Shown here: piece by piece, positions 35,404-49,273 of the stretch
How the letters are laid out: every line of letters begins with the position of its first letter
Position numbering within the stretch: the stretch's first letter is position 1
Origin: Crenobacter caeni
Lineage (GTDB): Bacteria > Pseudomonadota > Gammaproteobacteria > Burkholderiales > Chromobacteriaceae
Reading direction: 5' to 3'
NCBI RefSeq assembly: GCF_010435965.1
Contig: NZ_JAAGAA010000009.1
Coordinates: 148,437-212,436 of the forward strand
DNA: 64,000 bases
Program-made: the position numbers and the translations under genes
Notes under the pieces: model-generated
Told to the model about the DNA's origin: nothing
What the model saw: the letters and a program-made list of their open reading frames with translations, nothing else
Database searches by the model: none

Positions 35404-36531
35404 GTGCCTACCGTACCAGCGATTCTCGCCCTGGCAGACGGCACCGTCTTCCGCGGCGAAGCCATCGGCGCCACGGGCCACACCGTGGGCGAGGTGGTGT
35501 TCAATACCTCGATGACGGGCTATCAGGAAATCCTGACCGATCCGTCCTACACCAAACAGATCGTCACCCTGACCTATCCGCATATCGGGAACGTCGGCGC
35601 GAATCCGGAAGACTCCGAATCCCGCGCCGTTTTTGCATCCGGCCTGATCATCCGCGACCTGCCGCTCACCCACAGCAACTTCCGCGCGACCTCGTCGCTG
35701 TCCGACTACCTGCGCGAGAACGGCACCGTCGCCATCGCCGGCGTCGACACCCGCCACCTGACGCGCATCCTGCGCGAGAAGGGCGCGCAGGGCGGCTGCA
35801 TCATGGCCGGCGAAATCGACGAGGCGCACGCGCTGGAACTGGCCAAGGGCTTCGGCTCGATGGCCGGGCAGGACCTCGCGCAGGTGGTCAGTTGCAGCGA
35901 GTCCTACCCGTGGACCACGCGCGAGTGGCGGCTGGGCGAGGGCTACACCGAGCAGCGCGAGCCGCGCTACCACGTCGTCGCCTACGACTTCGGCGTCAAG
36001 CACAACATCCTGCGCATGCTCGCCGAGCGCGGTTGCAAGCTGACCGTGGTGCCGGCCAAGACCCCGGCGCGCGACGTGCTCGCGCTCAACCCGCACGGCG
36101 TCTTCCTCTCCAACGGCCCGGGCGACCCGGAGCCTTGCACCTACGCGATCGACGCGATCCGCGAGCTGATGGCCGCACGCGTGCCGCTGTTCGGCATCTG
36201 CCTGGGCCACCAGCTGCTGGGGCTCGCCGCCGGCGGCAAGACCAGCAAGATGAAGTTCGGCCACCACGGCGCGAACCACCCGGTGCAGGACCTGGATTCC
36301 GGCCGCGTGATGATCACCAGCCAGAACCACGGCTTCCAGGTCGACGAAGCGAGCCTGCCGGCCAACGTGCGCGTGACCCACCGCTCGCTGTTCGACGGCA
36401 CGGTGCAGGGCATCGCACTGACCGACCGCCCGGCGTTCTCCTTCCAGGGCCACCCTGAAGCGAGCCCGGGCCCGCACGACGTCGCCTACCTGTTCGACCG
36501 CTTCATCGCGGCGATGGAAGCGCAGGGCTAA
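35404..36531 (+). CDS. carA: Carbamoyl-phosphate synthase small (glutaminase) subunit
   Basis: Hydrolyses glutamine and channels ammonia to CarB for carbamoyl phosphate, the precursor of arginine and pyrimidines. It has 375 residues: an N-terminal CPSase small-chain domain ([31 protein letters not shown]) and a class I glutamine amidotransferase domain with nucleophile Cys266 in FGICLGHQ, plus [11 protein letters not shown] for the His/Glu pair. It starts with GTG at 35404 after AGGAG. The leuE-like gene follows after 33 bp and carB lies beyond it. Confidence 0.97.
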   Translation: MPTVPAILALADGTVFRGEAIGATGHTVGEVVFNTSMTGYQEILTDPSYTKQIVTLTYPHIGNVGANPEDSESRAVFASGLIIRDLPLTHSNFRATSSLSDYLRENGTVAIAGVDTRHLTRILREKGAQGGCIMAGEIDEAHALELAKGFGSMAGQDLAQVVSCSESYPWTTREWRLGEGYTEQREPRYHVVAYDFGVKHNILRMLAERGCKLTVVPAKTPARDVLALNPHGVFLSNGPGDPEPCTYAIDAIRELMAARVPLFGICLGHQLLGLAAGGKTSKMKFGHHGANHPVQDLDSGRVMITSQNHGFQVDEASLPANVRVTHRSLFDGTVQGIALTDRPAFSFQGHPEASPGPHDVAYLFDRFIAAMEAQG

Positions 36532-36564
36532 GCGGCAAACACAGGCAATCAACAGGAGGCAAGC

Positions 36565-37221
36565 ATGCTGGGCATCACCGATCCCTGGACCTACTTGATC
36601 GGCACGATCTTCATCATCCTGCTGCCGGGGCCGAACTCGCTCTACGTGCTGTCCGCCGCCGGGCAGCGCGGGGTGAGGGCGGGCTTCGCCGGCGCCCTGG
36701 GGGTGTTCGTCGGCGACGCGATCCTGATGCTGGCGGCCGCCGGCGGCGCCGCCGGCGTGCTCAAGGCGTGGCCGCTGCTCTTCACGGTGCTCAAGTACTC
36801 GGGCGGCGCCTACCTTGCGTGGATAGGCGTGCAGATGCTGATCGGTGCGTGGAAGAGCTTGCGCGCGCCGGCGCAGCCCGGGGCCGCATCTGACTCGCCC
36901 TCCGTGCGCGTCGACGCGAAGAGCCCGTTCAGGCGCGCGCTGTCGATCAGCCTGATGAACCCCAAGGCCATCCTGTTCTTCCTGTCGTTTTTCGTGCAGT
37001 TCGTCGACCCGGCCTACCCGTACCCGGCGCTGACCTTCGCCGCGCTGGGCGCCATCTTGCAGGTGTGCAGCATGACTTACCTGACGGTGCTGATCCTGGC
37101 CGGCAGCCATCTGGCCGCCGCGTTCCGTGCCCGGCGCCGCCTGGCGTCGGTTGCCACCGGCGGGGTCGGCGCGATGTTCGTCGGATTCGGCGCCAAGCTT
37201 GCGTCCGCCGGACTCAACTAG
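36565..37221 (+). CDS. leuE: LysE/RhtB-family amino acid exporter (LeuE-like)
   Basis: A 218-residue inner-membrane exporter of the LysE/RhtB superfamily with six hydrophobic segments. The N-terminus ITDPWTYLIGTIFIILLPGPNSLYVLS and the motif LMNPKAILFFLSFFVQFVDP match E. coli LeuE (leucine and related efflux) most closely of the subfamilies I recall. It lies between carA and carB, 33 and 21 bp away, with its own AGGAGG site. Substrate is inferred from similarity only. Confidence 0.85.
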   Translation: MLGITDPWTYLIGTIFIILLPGPNSLYVLSAAGQRGVRAGFAGALGVFVGDAILMLAAAGGAAGVLKAWPLLFTVLKYSGGAYLAWIGVQMLIGAWKSLRAPAQPGAASDSPSVRVDAKSPFRRALSISLMNPKAILFFLSFFVQFVDPAYPYPALTFAALGAILQVCSMTYLTVLILAGSHLAAAFRARRRLASVATGGVGAMFVGFGAKLASAGLN

Positions 37222-37242
37222 ACAGCAAACAACGAGAACACC

Positions 37243-40449
<3,207 letters not shown>

Positions 40450-40471
40450 AGCCAGGCGGGTGCGCCAGCTA

Positions 40472-40501
40472 TTGGTCGCGCCCGCGTTTTGCCGGTACAA
40501 T
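40472..40501 (+). promoter_or_regulatory. Candidate greA promoter
   Basis: TTGGTC (40472-40477) and TACAAT (40496-40501) with an 18-bp spacer, starting 23 bp after the carB stop. The predicted start near 40508 is only about 14 nt before a terminator-like hairpin and about 88 nt before the greA ATG. Confidence 0.5.
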
Positions 40502-40521
40502 CAGGCAAAAGCTGATCGCAA

Positions 40522-40557
40522 AAGCCGCCGTCTTATCCAGACGGCGGCTTGTGTTTT
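40522..40557 (+). terminator. Terminator-like hairpin between carB and greA
   Basis: 11-bp stem AAGCCGCCGTC / GACGGCGGCTT with a 7-nt loop (40522-40550) followed by GTGTTTTT. It can terminate carB transcripts, and if the promoter at 40472-40501 is used it also lies inside the greA leader. Confidence 0.8.
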
Positions 40558-40595
40558 TATCGAGGGCGGCCAGGCCGTCCGCAGGAGAGTCAAGC

Positions 40596-41072
40596 ATGAA
40601 TAAAGTCCCGCTGACCGTGCGTGGCGCCGAGTTGCTCAAGGACGAGTTGCAGAACCTCAAGAGCGTGGAGCGCCCCAGCGTGATCGCTGCCATCGCCGAA
40701 GCGCGCTCGCACGGCGATTTGTCCGAGAACGCCGAATACGACGCCGCCAAGGAACGCCAGGCCTTCGTCGAAGGCCGTATCGCCGAGCTCGAGGCCAAGC
40801 TGTCGAACGCGCAGATCATCGACCCGACCACGCTGGACGCCGAAGGCCGCGTGGTGTTCGGCGCGACCGTCGAGCTGATGGACCTGGAGAGCGAAGAAGA
40901 AGTCGTCTACCAGATCGTCGGCGACGACGAGGCCGACATCAAGGTCGGCAAGGTGTCGGTCAACTCGCCGATCGCGCGCGCGCTGATCGGCAAGGAAGCC
41001 GGCGACGTCGCCGAGGTGATGGCGCCGGGCGGCATCCGCGAATACGAAATCCTCGACGTCAAGTACATCTGA
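40596..41072 (+). CDS. greA: Transcription elongation factor GreA
   Basis: Rescues backtracked RNA polymerase by stimulating transcript cleavage. It has 158 residues: the N-terminal coiled-coil finger includes the acidic tip ([14 protein letters not shown], residues about 40-54) and the C-terminal FKBP-like domain ends in [17 protein letters not shown] precedes ATG 40596. It is followed by its own terminator and then the DUF4149 gene. Confidence 0.97.
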   Translation: MNKVPLTVRGAELLKDELQNLKSVERPSVIAAIAEARSHGDLSENAEYDAAKERQAFVEGRIAELEAKLSNAQIIDPTTLDAEGRVVFGATVELMDLESEEEVVYQIVGDDEADIKVGKVSVNSPIARALIGKEAGDVAEVMAPGGIREYEILDVKYI

Positions 41073-41091
41073 TCCGTCGAAAAGGATGAAC

Positions 41092-41114
41092 ACGCGCCCC
41101 GCCGGGCGCGTTTT
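41092..41114 (+). terminator. Rho-independent terminator after greA
   Basis: 8-bp stem ACGCGCCC / GGGCGCGT with a 4-nt loop, followed by TTTT. It lies 20 bp after the greA stop. Confidence 0.8.
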
Positions 41115-41143
41115 GTTGTGCAAACGCAGCAGCAGGGGGGAGC

Positions 41144-41575
41144 ATGGATCGCTTACGCGCAGTCGCCCGCACGTTCTGGGTGGGCGGAATCTGGATGGTC
41201 GGCCTGATGGTCGCGCCGGTGCTGTTCGCGTCGCTGGACAAGGTGACGGCGGGAATGGTTGCCGGCAAGCTGTTCGCCAACCTCGCGTGGATCGGGCTGG
41301 TGTGCGGCGTGTTCCTCTTGGCCGACTACATCTGGCGGGTCGGCGCGCGCGGCGTGAAGGAGGGGACGTTCTGGCTGATCGCCGGCATGCTCGTGTGCAC
41401 GGTGGTCAACCACTTTGCGGTCACCCCCATCATCGCCGAGCTGAAGCTGTCGATGAACCAGGCGGCCGAGGGCCTGTTCGGCGGCGGATTCGCCACCTGG
41501 CACGCGATCTCCAGCCTGATCTACCTGGTGCAGAGCCTGCTGGCGCTCGCCTACGTGGTGCGGCGCGACAGCTAG
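41144..41575 (+). CDS. DUF4149 domain small membrane protein
   Basis: A 143-residue inner-membrane protein with four hydrophobic segments (about residues 8-30, 45-63, 75-95, 118-138). The start RLRAVARTFWVGGIWMVGLMVAPVLFASL and the motif WHAISSLIYLVQSLLALAYV are typical of the DUF4149 family that sits between greA and yhbY in many betaproteobacteria. No biochemical function is known. GGGGGGAGC precedes the ATG. Confidence 0.85.
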   Translation: MDRLRAVARTFWVGGIWMVGLMVAPVLFASLDKVTAGMVAGKLFANLAWIGLVCGVFLLADYIWRVGARGVKEGTFWLIAGMLVCTVVNHFAVTPIIAELKLSMNQAAEGLFGGGFATWHAISSLIYLVQSLLALAYVVRRDS

Positions 41576-41580
41576 GCATG

Positions 41581-41608
41581 AAAAAAGGCGGTGGCTGTCG
41601 CCACCGCC
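41581..41608 (-). terminator. Rho-independent terminator of yhbY
   Basis: Read on the minus strand: GGCGGTGGC / GCCACCGCC with a 4-nt loop, followed by TTTTTT. It lies between the convergent stops at 41575 and 41630. Confidence 0.9.
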
Positions 41609-41629
41609 TGTATGCAGGGCTTGCCCGGT

Positions 41630-41956
41630 TCAGGGCATCGCCTTGAGCGCCTTCTTGTTCTTGGGCAGCACAACGCGCTCCTTGTCGGAAGGACGCCACA
41701 GCACCAAAAGCTTGCCGATATGCTGGACCTGGGCGGCGCCCAGGTCGTCGCAGATCTGCTCGAACATGGCGACGCGGGCGTCGCGGTCGTCGCCGAGCAC
41801 GCGCACCTTGATCAGTTCGTGTGCGTCGAGGTTGATCGCGATCTCGCGCATCACCGACTCGGTCAGGCCGCTGTTACCTATCATGACGACAGGCGAGAGT
41901 CCGTGCGCCAAACCCTTCAGGTAGGTGCGCTCGAACGAGGAAAGTTCGATTTTCAT
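41630..41956 (-). CDS. yhbY: CRM-domain ribosome assembly RNA-binding protein YhbY
   Basis: A 108-residue single CRM-domain protein that associates with pre-50S ribosomal particles in E. coli. The N-terminus ERTYLKGLAHGLSPVVMIGNSGLTESVMREI contains the GxxG RNA-binding loop, and HELIKVRVLGDD and the IGKLLVLWRPS strand complete the fold. The ATG at 41956 gives the family N-terminus (MKIELSS). It is divergent from rlmE (42078). Confidence 0.95.
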   Translation of the reverse strand: MKIELSSFERTYLKGLAHGLSPVVMIGNSGLTESVMREIAINLDAHELIKVRVLGDDRDARVAMFEQICDDLGAAQVQHIGKLLVLWRPSDKERVVLPKNKKALKAMP

Positions 41957-42077
41957 GGTCAGGCTCGCAAAGCAAAACGGGATTCTACCCAAAAGCGGCG
42001 AGCTTTGCCCATGTCCGTGTGTGGAAAATATCAGATAAACAGGGACTTGCCGCCCGGGGCGGCGGCTTGGACAAGGT

Positions 42078-42695
42078 ATGAAGAGAAGCAAGAGCAGCAA
42101 CGCGTGGCTCGCCGAGCATGTGAACGACCACTGGGTGCAGCAGGCGCAGCGCGACGGTTACCGCGCGCGCGCGGCGTACAAGCTGTTGGAAATCAACGAG
42201 AAGGACAAGCTGATCCGTCCGGGTACCGTGCTGGCCGACTTGGGTTCGGCGCCGGGCAGCTGGTCGCAGGTTGCCGCGCGCATCGTCGGCGACAGCGGAC
42301 GGGTGTTCGCGCTCGACATCCTGCCGATGGATCCGATCGCCGACGTCCAGTTCATCCAGGGTGACTTCCGCGAAGACGAGGTGCTCGCCGAGTTCGTCGA
42401 TTTGCTGGGCGGGCGCGAGCTCGACCTTGTAATATCGGACATGGCACCCAACATGTCAGGCATGAGCGTTACCGACCAGGCGCGCAGTTTCCTCCTTTGC
42501 GAGCTGGCGCTGGAATTTGCGCGCGAACAGCTGAAACCCGGCGGCCATTTTCTGGTCAAGGTATTTCAGGGCAGCGATTTCCAGTCTTACCTCCAGGCGA
42601 TGCGCGAGGTCTTCACCGAAGTGGTGACGCGCAAGCCCAAGGCTTCCCGCGACCGGTCGACCGAAATCTACCTGCTGGGCAGGGGACGACGCTGA
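42078..42695 (+). CDS. rlmE: 23S rRNA (uridine-2'-O)-methyltransferase RlmE (FtsJ/RrmJ)
   Basis: Methylates U2552 in the A-loop of 23S rRNA during late 50S assembly. It has 205 residues, with the SAM-binding motif [15 protein letters not shown] (about 53-67), catalytic Lys residues in AYKLLEI and [10 protein letters not shown], and the DMAPNMSG motif around residue 120. ACAAGGT precedes the ATG. ftsH follows after 76 bp, the conserved rlmE-ftsH pair. Confidence 0.97.
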   Translation: MKRSKSSNAWLAEHVNDHWVQQAQRDGYRARAAYKLLEINEKDKLIRPGTVLADLGSAPGSWSQVAARIVGDSGRVFALDILPMDPIADVQFIQGDFREDEVLAEFVDLLGGRELDLVISDMAPNMSGMSVTDQARSFLLCELALEFAREQLKPGGHFLVKVFQGSDFQSYLQAMREVFTEVVTRKPKASRDRSTEIYLLGRGRR

Positions 42696-42720
42696 CATTG
42701 CGGGCGCTGCAGATTACAAT
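42692..42720 (+). promoter_or_regulatory. Candidate ftsH promoter
   Basis: CTGACA (42692-42697), overlapping the rlmE stop, and TACAAT (42715-42720) with a 17-bp spacer. The GTG start of ftsH is about 45 nt beyond the predicted transcription start. No heat-shock (sigma32) pattern was recognised. Confidence 0.6.
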
Positions 42721-42771
42721 CGAAATGACTAAACTGGTTTTAACCGTCAGGGCATACAGGAGTCCGCTCGC

Positions 42772-44679
<1,908 letters not shown>

Positions 44680-44692
44680 GCGATCCAGCCCG

Positions 44693-44725
44693 CGGGGCGG
44701 CAGTCTGACTGCCGCCCCGTTTTTT
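44693..44725 (+). terminator. Rho-independent terminator after ftsH
   Basis: 12-bp stem CGGGGCGGCAGT / ACTGCCGCCCCG with a 3-nt loop, followed by TTTTTT. folP begins only 24 bp later, so folP may depend on read-through or an internal promoter. Confidence 0.9.
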
Positions 44726-44748
44726 ATTTGTCTTTCCGCCCCGACCCT

Positions 44749-45600
44749 ATGCAGACGCTTTCCTGCGGGCGCTACGCGCTCGACCTCTCCCGTCCCGTCG
44801 TGATGGGCATCGTCAACGTCACTCCCGACTCCTTTTCTGACGGCGGCCGCCACCACGCGCCAGAGCAGGCGCTCGCGCACGCGCAGCGGCTGATCGACGA
44901 GGGCGCCGCGCTGATCGACATCGGCGGCGAGTCGACCCGCCCGGGGGCGCCAGAGGTGAGCGTGGACGAGGAACTCGCGCGGGTGATGCCGGTACTCGAA
45001 CTGGTTGGTTCACTTGGCGTGCCGGTCTCGCTCGACACCCGGCGCACCGCGGTGATGCGCGCGGCACTCGCCACCGGCCTCGTCGACCTGATCAACGACG
45101 TGAGCGCGCTGGAGGACGAGGGCGCGCTGGAGGTAGTCACTGGCCGCGGCGTCGCTATCTGCCTGATGCACAAGCAGGGCAACCCGGACACCATGCAGCA
45201 GGCGCCAGCCTATGGCGACGTGGTCGACGAGGTCGGTGGCTACCTCGCGCGCCGCGTCGCGCTGTGCGTGGACGCAGGCATCGAGCGTGAGCGCTTGCTG
45301 GCCGACCCGGGCTTCGGTTTCGGCAAGACGCTGGCACACAACCTCGCGCTGCTGCGCGGGCTTGGCAGGGTGGAGCAGATGGCCGGCGTGCCGCTGCTTA
45401 CCGGCCTCAGCCGCAAGTCCATGCTGGGCGCGATCACCGGCGAAGCCGACCCGCAGCAGCGGCTGGGCGCCAGCGTCTCCGCCGCGCTGGCGGCGGCGAG
45501 AGGCGGCGCACGCGTGTTGCGCGTGCACGACGTGAAGGCGACCTGGCAGGCGCTGGCGGTCGAGGCCGCGCTCACGGCTGACGGCGGCGATGCGGCGTGA
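44749..45600 (+). CDS. folP: Dihydropteroate synthase
   Basis: Condenses p-aminobenzoate with the hydroxymethyl-dihydropterin pyrophosphate in folate synthesis; the sulfonamide target. It has 283 residues as a TIM barrel with MGIVNVTPDSFSDGG (about 20-34), DIGGESTRPGA, INDVSALED, ADPGFGFGKTLAHN and the C-terminal RVHDV. ATG 44749 was preferred; a TTG at 44728 would add seven residues. It is followed by glmM, as in E. coli (ftsH-folP-glmM). Confidence 0.96.
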   Translation: MQTLSCGRYALDLSRPVVMGIVNVTPDSFSDGGRHHAPEQALAHAQRLIDEGAALIDIGGESTRPGAPEVSVDEELARVMPVLELVGSLGVPVSLDTRRTAVMRAALATGLVDLINDVSALEDEGALEVVTGRGVAICLMHKQGNPDTMQQAPAYGDVVDEVGGYLARRVALCVDAGIERERLLADPGFGFGKTLAHNLALLRGLGRVEQMAGVPLLTGLSRKSMLGAITGEADPQQRLGASVSAALAAARGGARVLRVHDVKATWQALAVEAALTADGGDAA

Positions 45601-45635
45601 GAAAATGCCGTTTTTGGACAAGACAGGCGTGAGCG

Positions 45636-46970
45636 ATGAGCCGTAAATATTTTGGTACCGACGGGGTGCGGGGCGAGGTCGGGCGTTTCCCGATCACGCC
45701 GGAATTCGTGATGAAGCTCGGCTACGCGGCGGGCAAGGTGCTGGTGCGCCACGACGCCGGCCACCGCCCGCATGTGCTGATCGGCAAGGACACCCGCATC
45801 TCGGGTTATATGCTCGAGGCTGCGCTGCAGGCGGGCTTCACCGCCGCCGGCGTCAATGTGTTGCTGACCGGCCCCTTGCCGACGCCGGGCATCGCGTACC
45901 TGACGCGCGCGCTGCGTCTGGAAGCCGGCGTGGTGATCTCGGCGTCGCACAACCCCTTCTTCGACAACGGCATCAAGTTCTTCGCCGAGGGCGGTACCAA
46001 GCTGGACGACGCGCTCGAACTCGAGATCGAGGCGATGCTCGAGCAGCCGATGGAGACGGTCGGCGCGCGCGAACTGGGCCGTGCGCGGCGCATCGACGGC
46101 GCCGCCGAGCGTTATATCGAGTTCTGCAAGAGCAGCTTCCCGAACGAGCGCGATCTCAGGGGCGTCAAGCTGGTCGTCGATTGCGCCAACGGCGCGACCT
46201 ACCATATCGCGCCCAAGGTCTTCCACGAACTGGGCGCCGAGGTGGTGGTCATCGGCGGCGAGCCGGACGGCTTCAACATCAATGAAAAGGTCGGCGCGAC
46301 GTATCCAAAGACCCTGCAGGCGGCCGTGCTGCAGAACGAGGCCGACTACGGCGTCGCACTGGACGGCGACGGCGACCGCCTGATCATGGTCGACCGCCGC
46401 GGCCAGGTGTACGACGGCGACCAGCTGATCTACGTGATCGCCAAGGCGCGCGCGGCGCGCGGCGAACTCAGGGGCGGCGTGGTCGGCACCGTGATGACCA
46501 ATCTGGCGATGGAGCTCGCGCTCAAGGCGCGCGGCATCGAATTCGGCCGCGCCAAGGTCGGCGACCGCTACGTGCTCGAGATGCTGCACGCCAATGGCTG
46601 GCAGGTCGGCGGCGAGGCGTCCGGCCACGTGCTGGCGCTGGACAAGCACACCACCGGCGACGGCATCATCTCGGCGCTGCAGGTGTTCGCGAGCCTCGCC
46701 GAGTTGGGCAAGGACCTGTCCGAAGTCTGCCGCGACTGGCAGCCCTTCCCGCAGAAGCTGATCAACGTGCGCCTGAAGGGGCAGGACTGGCGCCAGGCGT
46801 CGGCCGCGATGCTCGCCGAGGCCGAGGCTGCGCTTGCCGGGCGCGGCCGCGTGGTGCTGCGCCCGTCCGGCACCGAGCCGGTGGTGCGGGTGATGGTCGA
46901 GGCCGACAGCGAATCGCTCGCCATCGAGTGGGCGGGCAAGATCGCCGAGGCGATCGAGGCCGCGGCCTGA
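45636..46970 (+). CDS. glmM: Phosphoglucosamine mutase
   Basis: Converts glucosamine-6-phosphate to glucosamine-1-phosphate on the way to UDP-GlcNAc. It has 444 residues: the N-terminus [14 protein letters not shown], the phosphoserine loop [16 protein letters not shown] (active Ser near 104), the metal-binding DGDGDR motif (near 245) and the sugar/phosphate loops GGEASGHVL and [12 protein letters not shown]. It is full length and ends the greA-glmM region. Confidence 0.97.
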   Translation: MSRKYFGTDGVRGEVGRFPITPEFVMKLGYAAGKVLVRHDAGHRPHVLIGKDTRISGYMLEAALQAGFTAAGVNVLLTGPLPTPGIAYLTRALRLEAGVVISASHNPFFDNGIKFFAEGGTKLDDALELEIEAMLEQPMETVGARELGRARRIDGAAERYIEFCKSSFPNERDLRGVKLVVDCANGATYHIAPKVFHELGAEVVVIGGEPDGFNINEKVGATYPKTLQAAVLQNEADYGVALDGDGDRLIMVDRRGQVYDGDQLIYVIAKARAARGELRGGVVGTVMTNLAMELALKARGIEFGRAKVGDRYVLEMLHANGWQVGGEASGHVLALDKHTTGDGIISALQVFASLAELGKDLSEVCRDWQPFPQKLINVRLKGQDWRQASAAMLAEAEAALAGRGRVVLRPSGTEPVVRVMVEADSESLAIEWAGKIAEAIEAAA

Positions 46971-46984
46971 GCGTCTGCTGCACC

Positions 46985-47023
46985 CCATGACAAAGGCCCG
47001 CTTGATGCGGGCCTTTGTCATGG
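46985..47023. terminator. Bidirectional terminator between glmM and mlaA
   Basis: Perfect 17-bp inverted repeat (46985-47001 and 47007-47023) with core AAAGGCCCGC / GCGGGCCTTT and a 5-nt loop. It lies between the convergent stops at 46970 and 47036. Confidence 0.85.
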
Positions 47024-47035
47024 CGCTTGATGGCG

Positions 47036-47818
47036 TCAGGGCTTGGCCGGTGCCACTTGGGCTGCCGGCGCGGACGCGTCGTCGCCGACCAGGTCGTCGA
47101 TGTCGATGTCTTCCTCGTCGCTGTCCTTGGGCAGGGTGGTGCCGACCTCTTTGGCGCGCATCTGCATGTACGCGTCACGGGTGAAGGTGTACGCGTCGAG
47201 CGAGGCTTCGTCGAGCTGCTTCTCGAGGCCGAGCAGGCGTTCGCGCTGGCTGACGCCGTACAGCCCGTAGAACGCGGCGGCTTCCGGCGTGTTGTGGTAG
47301 ACCAGCTGTTCGGGGCCGGGCATCGAGAACGACAGGCCAAGGCCCGAGCCGTCACGTACCGTCGACGGGCCGAAGAAGGGCAGTACCAGGTAGTTGCTCT
47401 GCTTCCAGCCCCAGCTGGCGAAGGTGTCGCCCAGCGTGGTCTTGTTGTCGGCTAGGCCCGCCGGCGTCGCAATGTCGATCAGGCCGAACAGACCGAAGGT
47501 CGAGTTCAGCGTGAAGCGCATCAGGTCGTTCAGCGCCTTCTCGGGTTCGGCGCGCAGCGTGTTGTTGAACAGGCTGTAGAAGTCCTTGAGGTTCGCGTAG
47601 AAGTTGCTGATGCCGGTGCGCACCGGGCTTGGCGTCACCGCGCGGTAGCCTTCGGCGACCGGCTTGACCACGTTGCGGTCGAGCGCGCTGTTGAAGCCGT
47701 ACACCTTGCGGTTGAACGGCTCGTACGGGTCGTACGGGTTGTTCGGGTTGCTGGCGCAGGCCGTCAGCAGCGCGCTGGCGACGAGCGCCGGCAGCAGGCG
47801 GCGGGCGGGGGTCTTCAT
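47036..47818 (-). CDS. mlaA: Outer-membrane lipoprotein MlaA (VacJ)
   Basis: The outer-membrane component that extracts mislocalised phospholipids from the outer leaflet and hands them to MlaC. It has 260 residues: a lipoprotein signal with LTAC (Cys21), then the family core NPYDPYEPFNRKVYGFN, LNSTFGLFGLIDIATPAGL, FASWGWKQSNYLVLPFFGPSTVRDG, and an Asp/Glu-rich then Ala/Pro-rich tail. ATG 47818 overlaps the mlaB stop by four bases. It is the last gene of mlaFEDCBA. Confidence 0.96.
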   Translation of the reverse strand: MKTPARRLLPALVASALLTACASNPNNPYDPYEPFNRKVYGFNSALDRNVVKPVAEGYRAVTPSPVRTGISNFYANLKDFYSLFNNTLRAEPEKALNDLMRFTLNSTFGLFGLIDIATPAGLADNKTTLGDTFASWGWKQSNYLVLPFFGPSTVRDGSGLGLSFSMPGPEQLVYHNTPEAAAFYGLYGVSQRERLLGLEKQLDEASLDAYTFTRDAYMQMRAKEVGTTLPKDSDEEDIDIDDLVGDDASAPAAQVAPAKP

Positions 47819-48093
47819 GCGGTGAACTCCTCGACCAGGGTGTCGGCACCGTACAGGCGGGCCAGGCTCGCCACCGTCGGCGGTGCGTGCTCTACCCGCA
47901 AGCGCCCGCCGCGTTTGGCTTGCGCGCGCGCCAGCTCGAACAGGAGCGACAGCGCGGCCGAGTCGCACTGGGTGACGGCGGCGAGGTCGACGGTCAGCGT
48001 GCCGGACGTGGCTGCTGCGCGCACGCGCGGCAACTGCGGCGCGATCTCGAGCATGGTCAGCGCGCCGGACAGCGTGATCGTCGCATCCGCCAT
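47815..48093 (-). CDS. mlaB: STAS-domain protein MlaB
   Basis: A 92-residue STAS protein that binds and stabilises the ATPase MlaF. The STAS pattern is visible as ITLSGALTMLEI and VDLAAVTQCDSAALSLLFELARAQAKRGG (conserved Asp/Ser loop). It starts in a one-base overlap with mlaC (TGATG) and overlaps mlaA by four bases. Short and divergent, but secure by position. Confidence 0.93.
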   Translation of the reverse strand: MADATITLSGALTMLEIAPQLPRVRAAATSGTLTVDLAAVTQCDSAALSLLFELARAQAKRGGRLRVEHAPPTVASLARLYGADTLVEEFTA

Positions 48094-48707
48094 CAGGCCG
48101 CTCCCCGCGTGAGCTTGGCGTTCTTGTCCTGCAGCGCGCGGATCAGGCCGTCGATGCCGCCCTTGCGGATCTCGTCGCCGAACTGGTTGCGGTAGACGGT
48201 GACCAGGCTCGCGCCTTCGACGCTGACGTTGAACACCTTCCAGCCGGCGGCGGTCTTGTACAGCACGTAGTCGATGGCGACCGGCTTGTTGTCCTTGCTG
48301 GACGGCACCACCACCTCGGAGCGCACCGTCGCCTCGCGGCCCTCGTTGTTCAGCAGGACGTTGGGCTTGACGTCGATCTGCGCGTTCTTGAAGCGGGTCA
48401 TGGTGCCGGAGTAGGTGCGCACCAGCATGGTCTGGAACTCGCGCGTCAGCGCCTGTTTCTGCTCGGGCGTCGCGTCGCGCCACCCGCGCCCGACCGCCAG
48501 TGCGGTCATGCGGGTGAAGTCGAACTTGGGGATGACCAGCGCTTCGACCTGGCCGCGGACCTTCGCGGTGTTCTTGCCGTCTTCCTTCTTCAGCATGTCC
48601 AGCACCTGCGCGGAGGTGTCCTGGATCAGCGATTGCGGGGTGTCGGTAGCCAGCGCGGGCGTGCAAAGCCCGAACAAGACCAGTGCGGCGATCAGATACT
48701 TTTTCAT
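48093..48707 (-). CDS. mlaC: Periplasmic phospholipid-binding protein MlaC
   Basis: Shuttles phospholipid between MlaA at the outer membrane and MlaFEDB at the inner membrane. It has 204 residues with a Sec signal (cleavage near CTPALA|T) and the Tol-tol-Ttg2/MlaC fold: FDFTRMTALAVGRGWRDATPEQKQ, LLVRTYSGTMT-type helix, VDYVLYK-type strand and NQFGDEIRKGGIDGLIRAL. It is separated from mlaD by 66 bp. Confidence 0.95.
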   Translation of the reverse strand: MKKYLIAALVLFGLCTPALATDTPQSLIQDTSAQVLDMLKKEDGKNTAKVRGQVEALVIPKFDFTRMTALAVGRGWRDATPEQKQALTREFQTMLVRTYSGTMTRFKNAQIDVKPNVLLNNEGREATVRSEVVVPSSKDNKPVAIDYVLYKTAAGWKVFNVSVEGASLVTVYRNQFGDEIRKGGIDGLIRALQDKNAKLTRGAA

Positions 48708-48773
48708 GTCAATGCATCCACTCGGTGGGTTGTCGTTTTTGGATTCAGTTTAAGTGCTGCGGCAGGACGGCGC

Positions 48774-49253
48774 TCAGGGCTGCTTGCTGTCCTGGCCGCT
48801 GCCTTCGGCGAAGCTGGTCATGAACTTGCCGATCAGCTGTTCGAGCACCATCGCCGACGAGGTGATCGCGATGCGGTCGCCCGGCTTCAGGTCTTCCTCG
48901 TCGCCGCCCTGCACGAGGCCGATGTACTGCTCGCCGAGCAGGCCGGCGGTCAGGATCTCGGCGCTGGTGTCGCGGCTGAACGCGTACTGGCTGTCGATCG
49001 CGACGTTGACGCGGGCGAGGTAGTTCTTGGTATCGAGCGCGATGCCGGTGACGCGGCCGACGACGACGCCGGACGCCTTGACCGGTGCCTTGACCTTGAG
49101 CCCGCCGATATTGTCGAACTCGGCGTACAGCGTGTAGGTCTTGTCTGCGCCTTGCGGCGTCAGGTTGGCCACCCTCAGCGACAGGAAGGTGACGGCGGCG
49201 AGGCCGATGGCGACGAAGATGCCGACCCACAGGTCGATGGTTGTGCGTTTCAT
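48774..49253 (-). CDS. mlaD: MCE-domain lipid transport protein MlaD
   Basis: A hexameric inner-membrane-anchored MCE protein of the Mla complex. It has 159 residues: one N-terminal membrane helix (LWVGIFVAIGLAAVTFLSLRVA), a single MCE domain (YAEFDNIGGLKVKAPVKASGVVVGRV, SAEILTAGLLGEQYIGL) and a C-terminal helix. It is in mlaFEDCBA order, 20 bp after mlaE. Confidence 0.96.
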   Translation of the reverse strand: MKRTTIDLWVGIFVAIGLAAVTFLSLRVANLTPQGADKTYTLYAEFDNIGGLKVKAPVKASGVVVGRVTGIALDTKNYLARVNVAIDSQYAFSRDTSAEILTAGLLGEQYIGLVQGGDEEDLKPGDRIAITSSAMVLEQLIGKFMTSFAEGSGQDSKQP

Positions 49254-49273
49254 ACCCGTTTATCCGATAACTG

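Noticed and set aside
46987..47184. Short plus-strand frame beginning MTKARL after glmM
   Set aside because: It begins within the arms of the bidirectional terminator and continues antisense to mlaA; no ribosome site.
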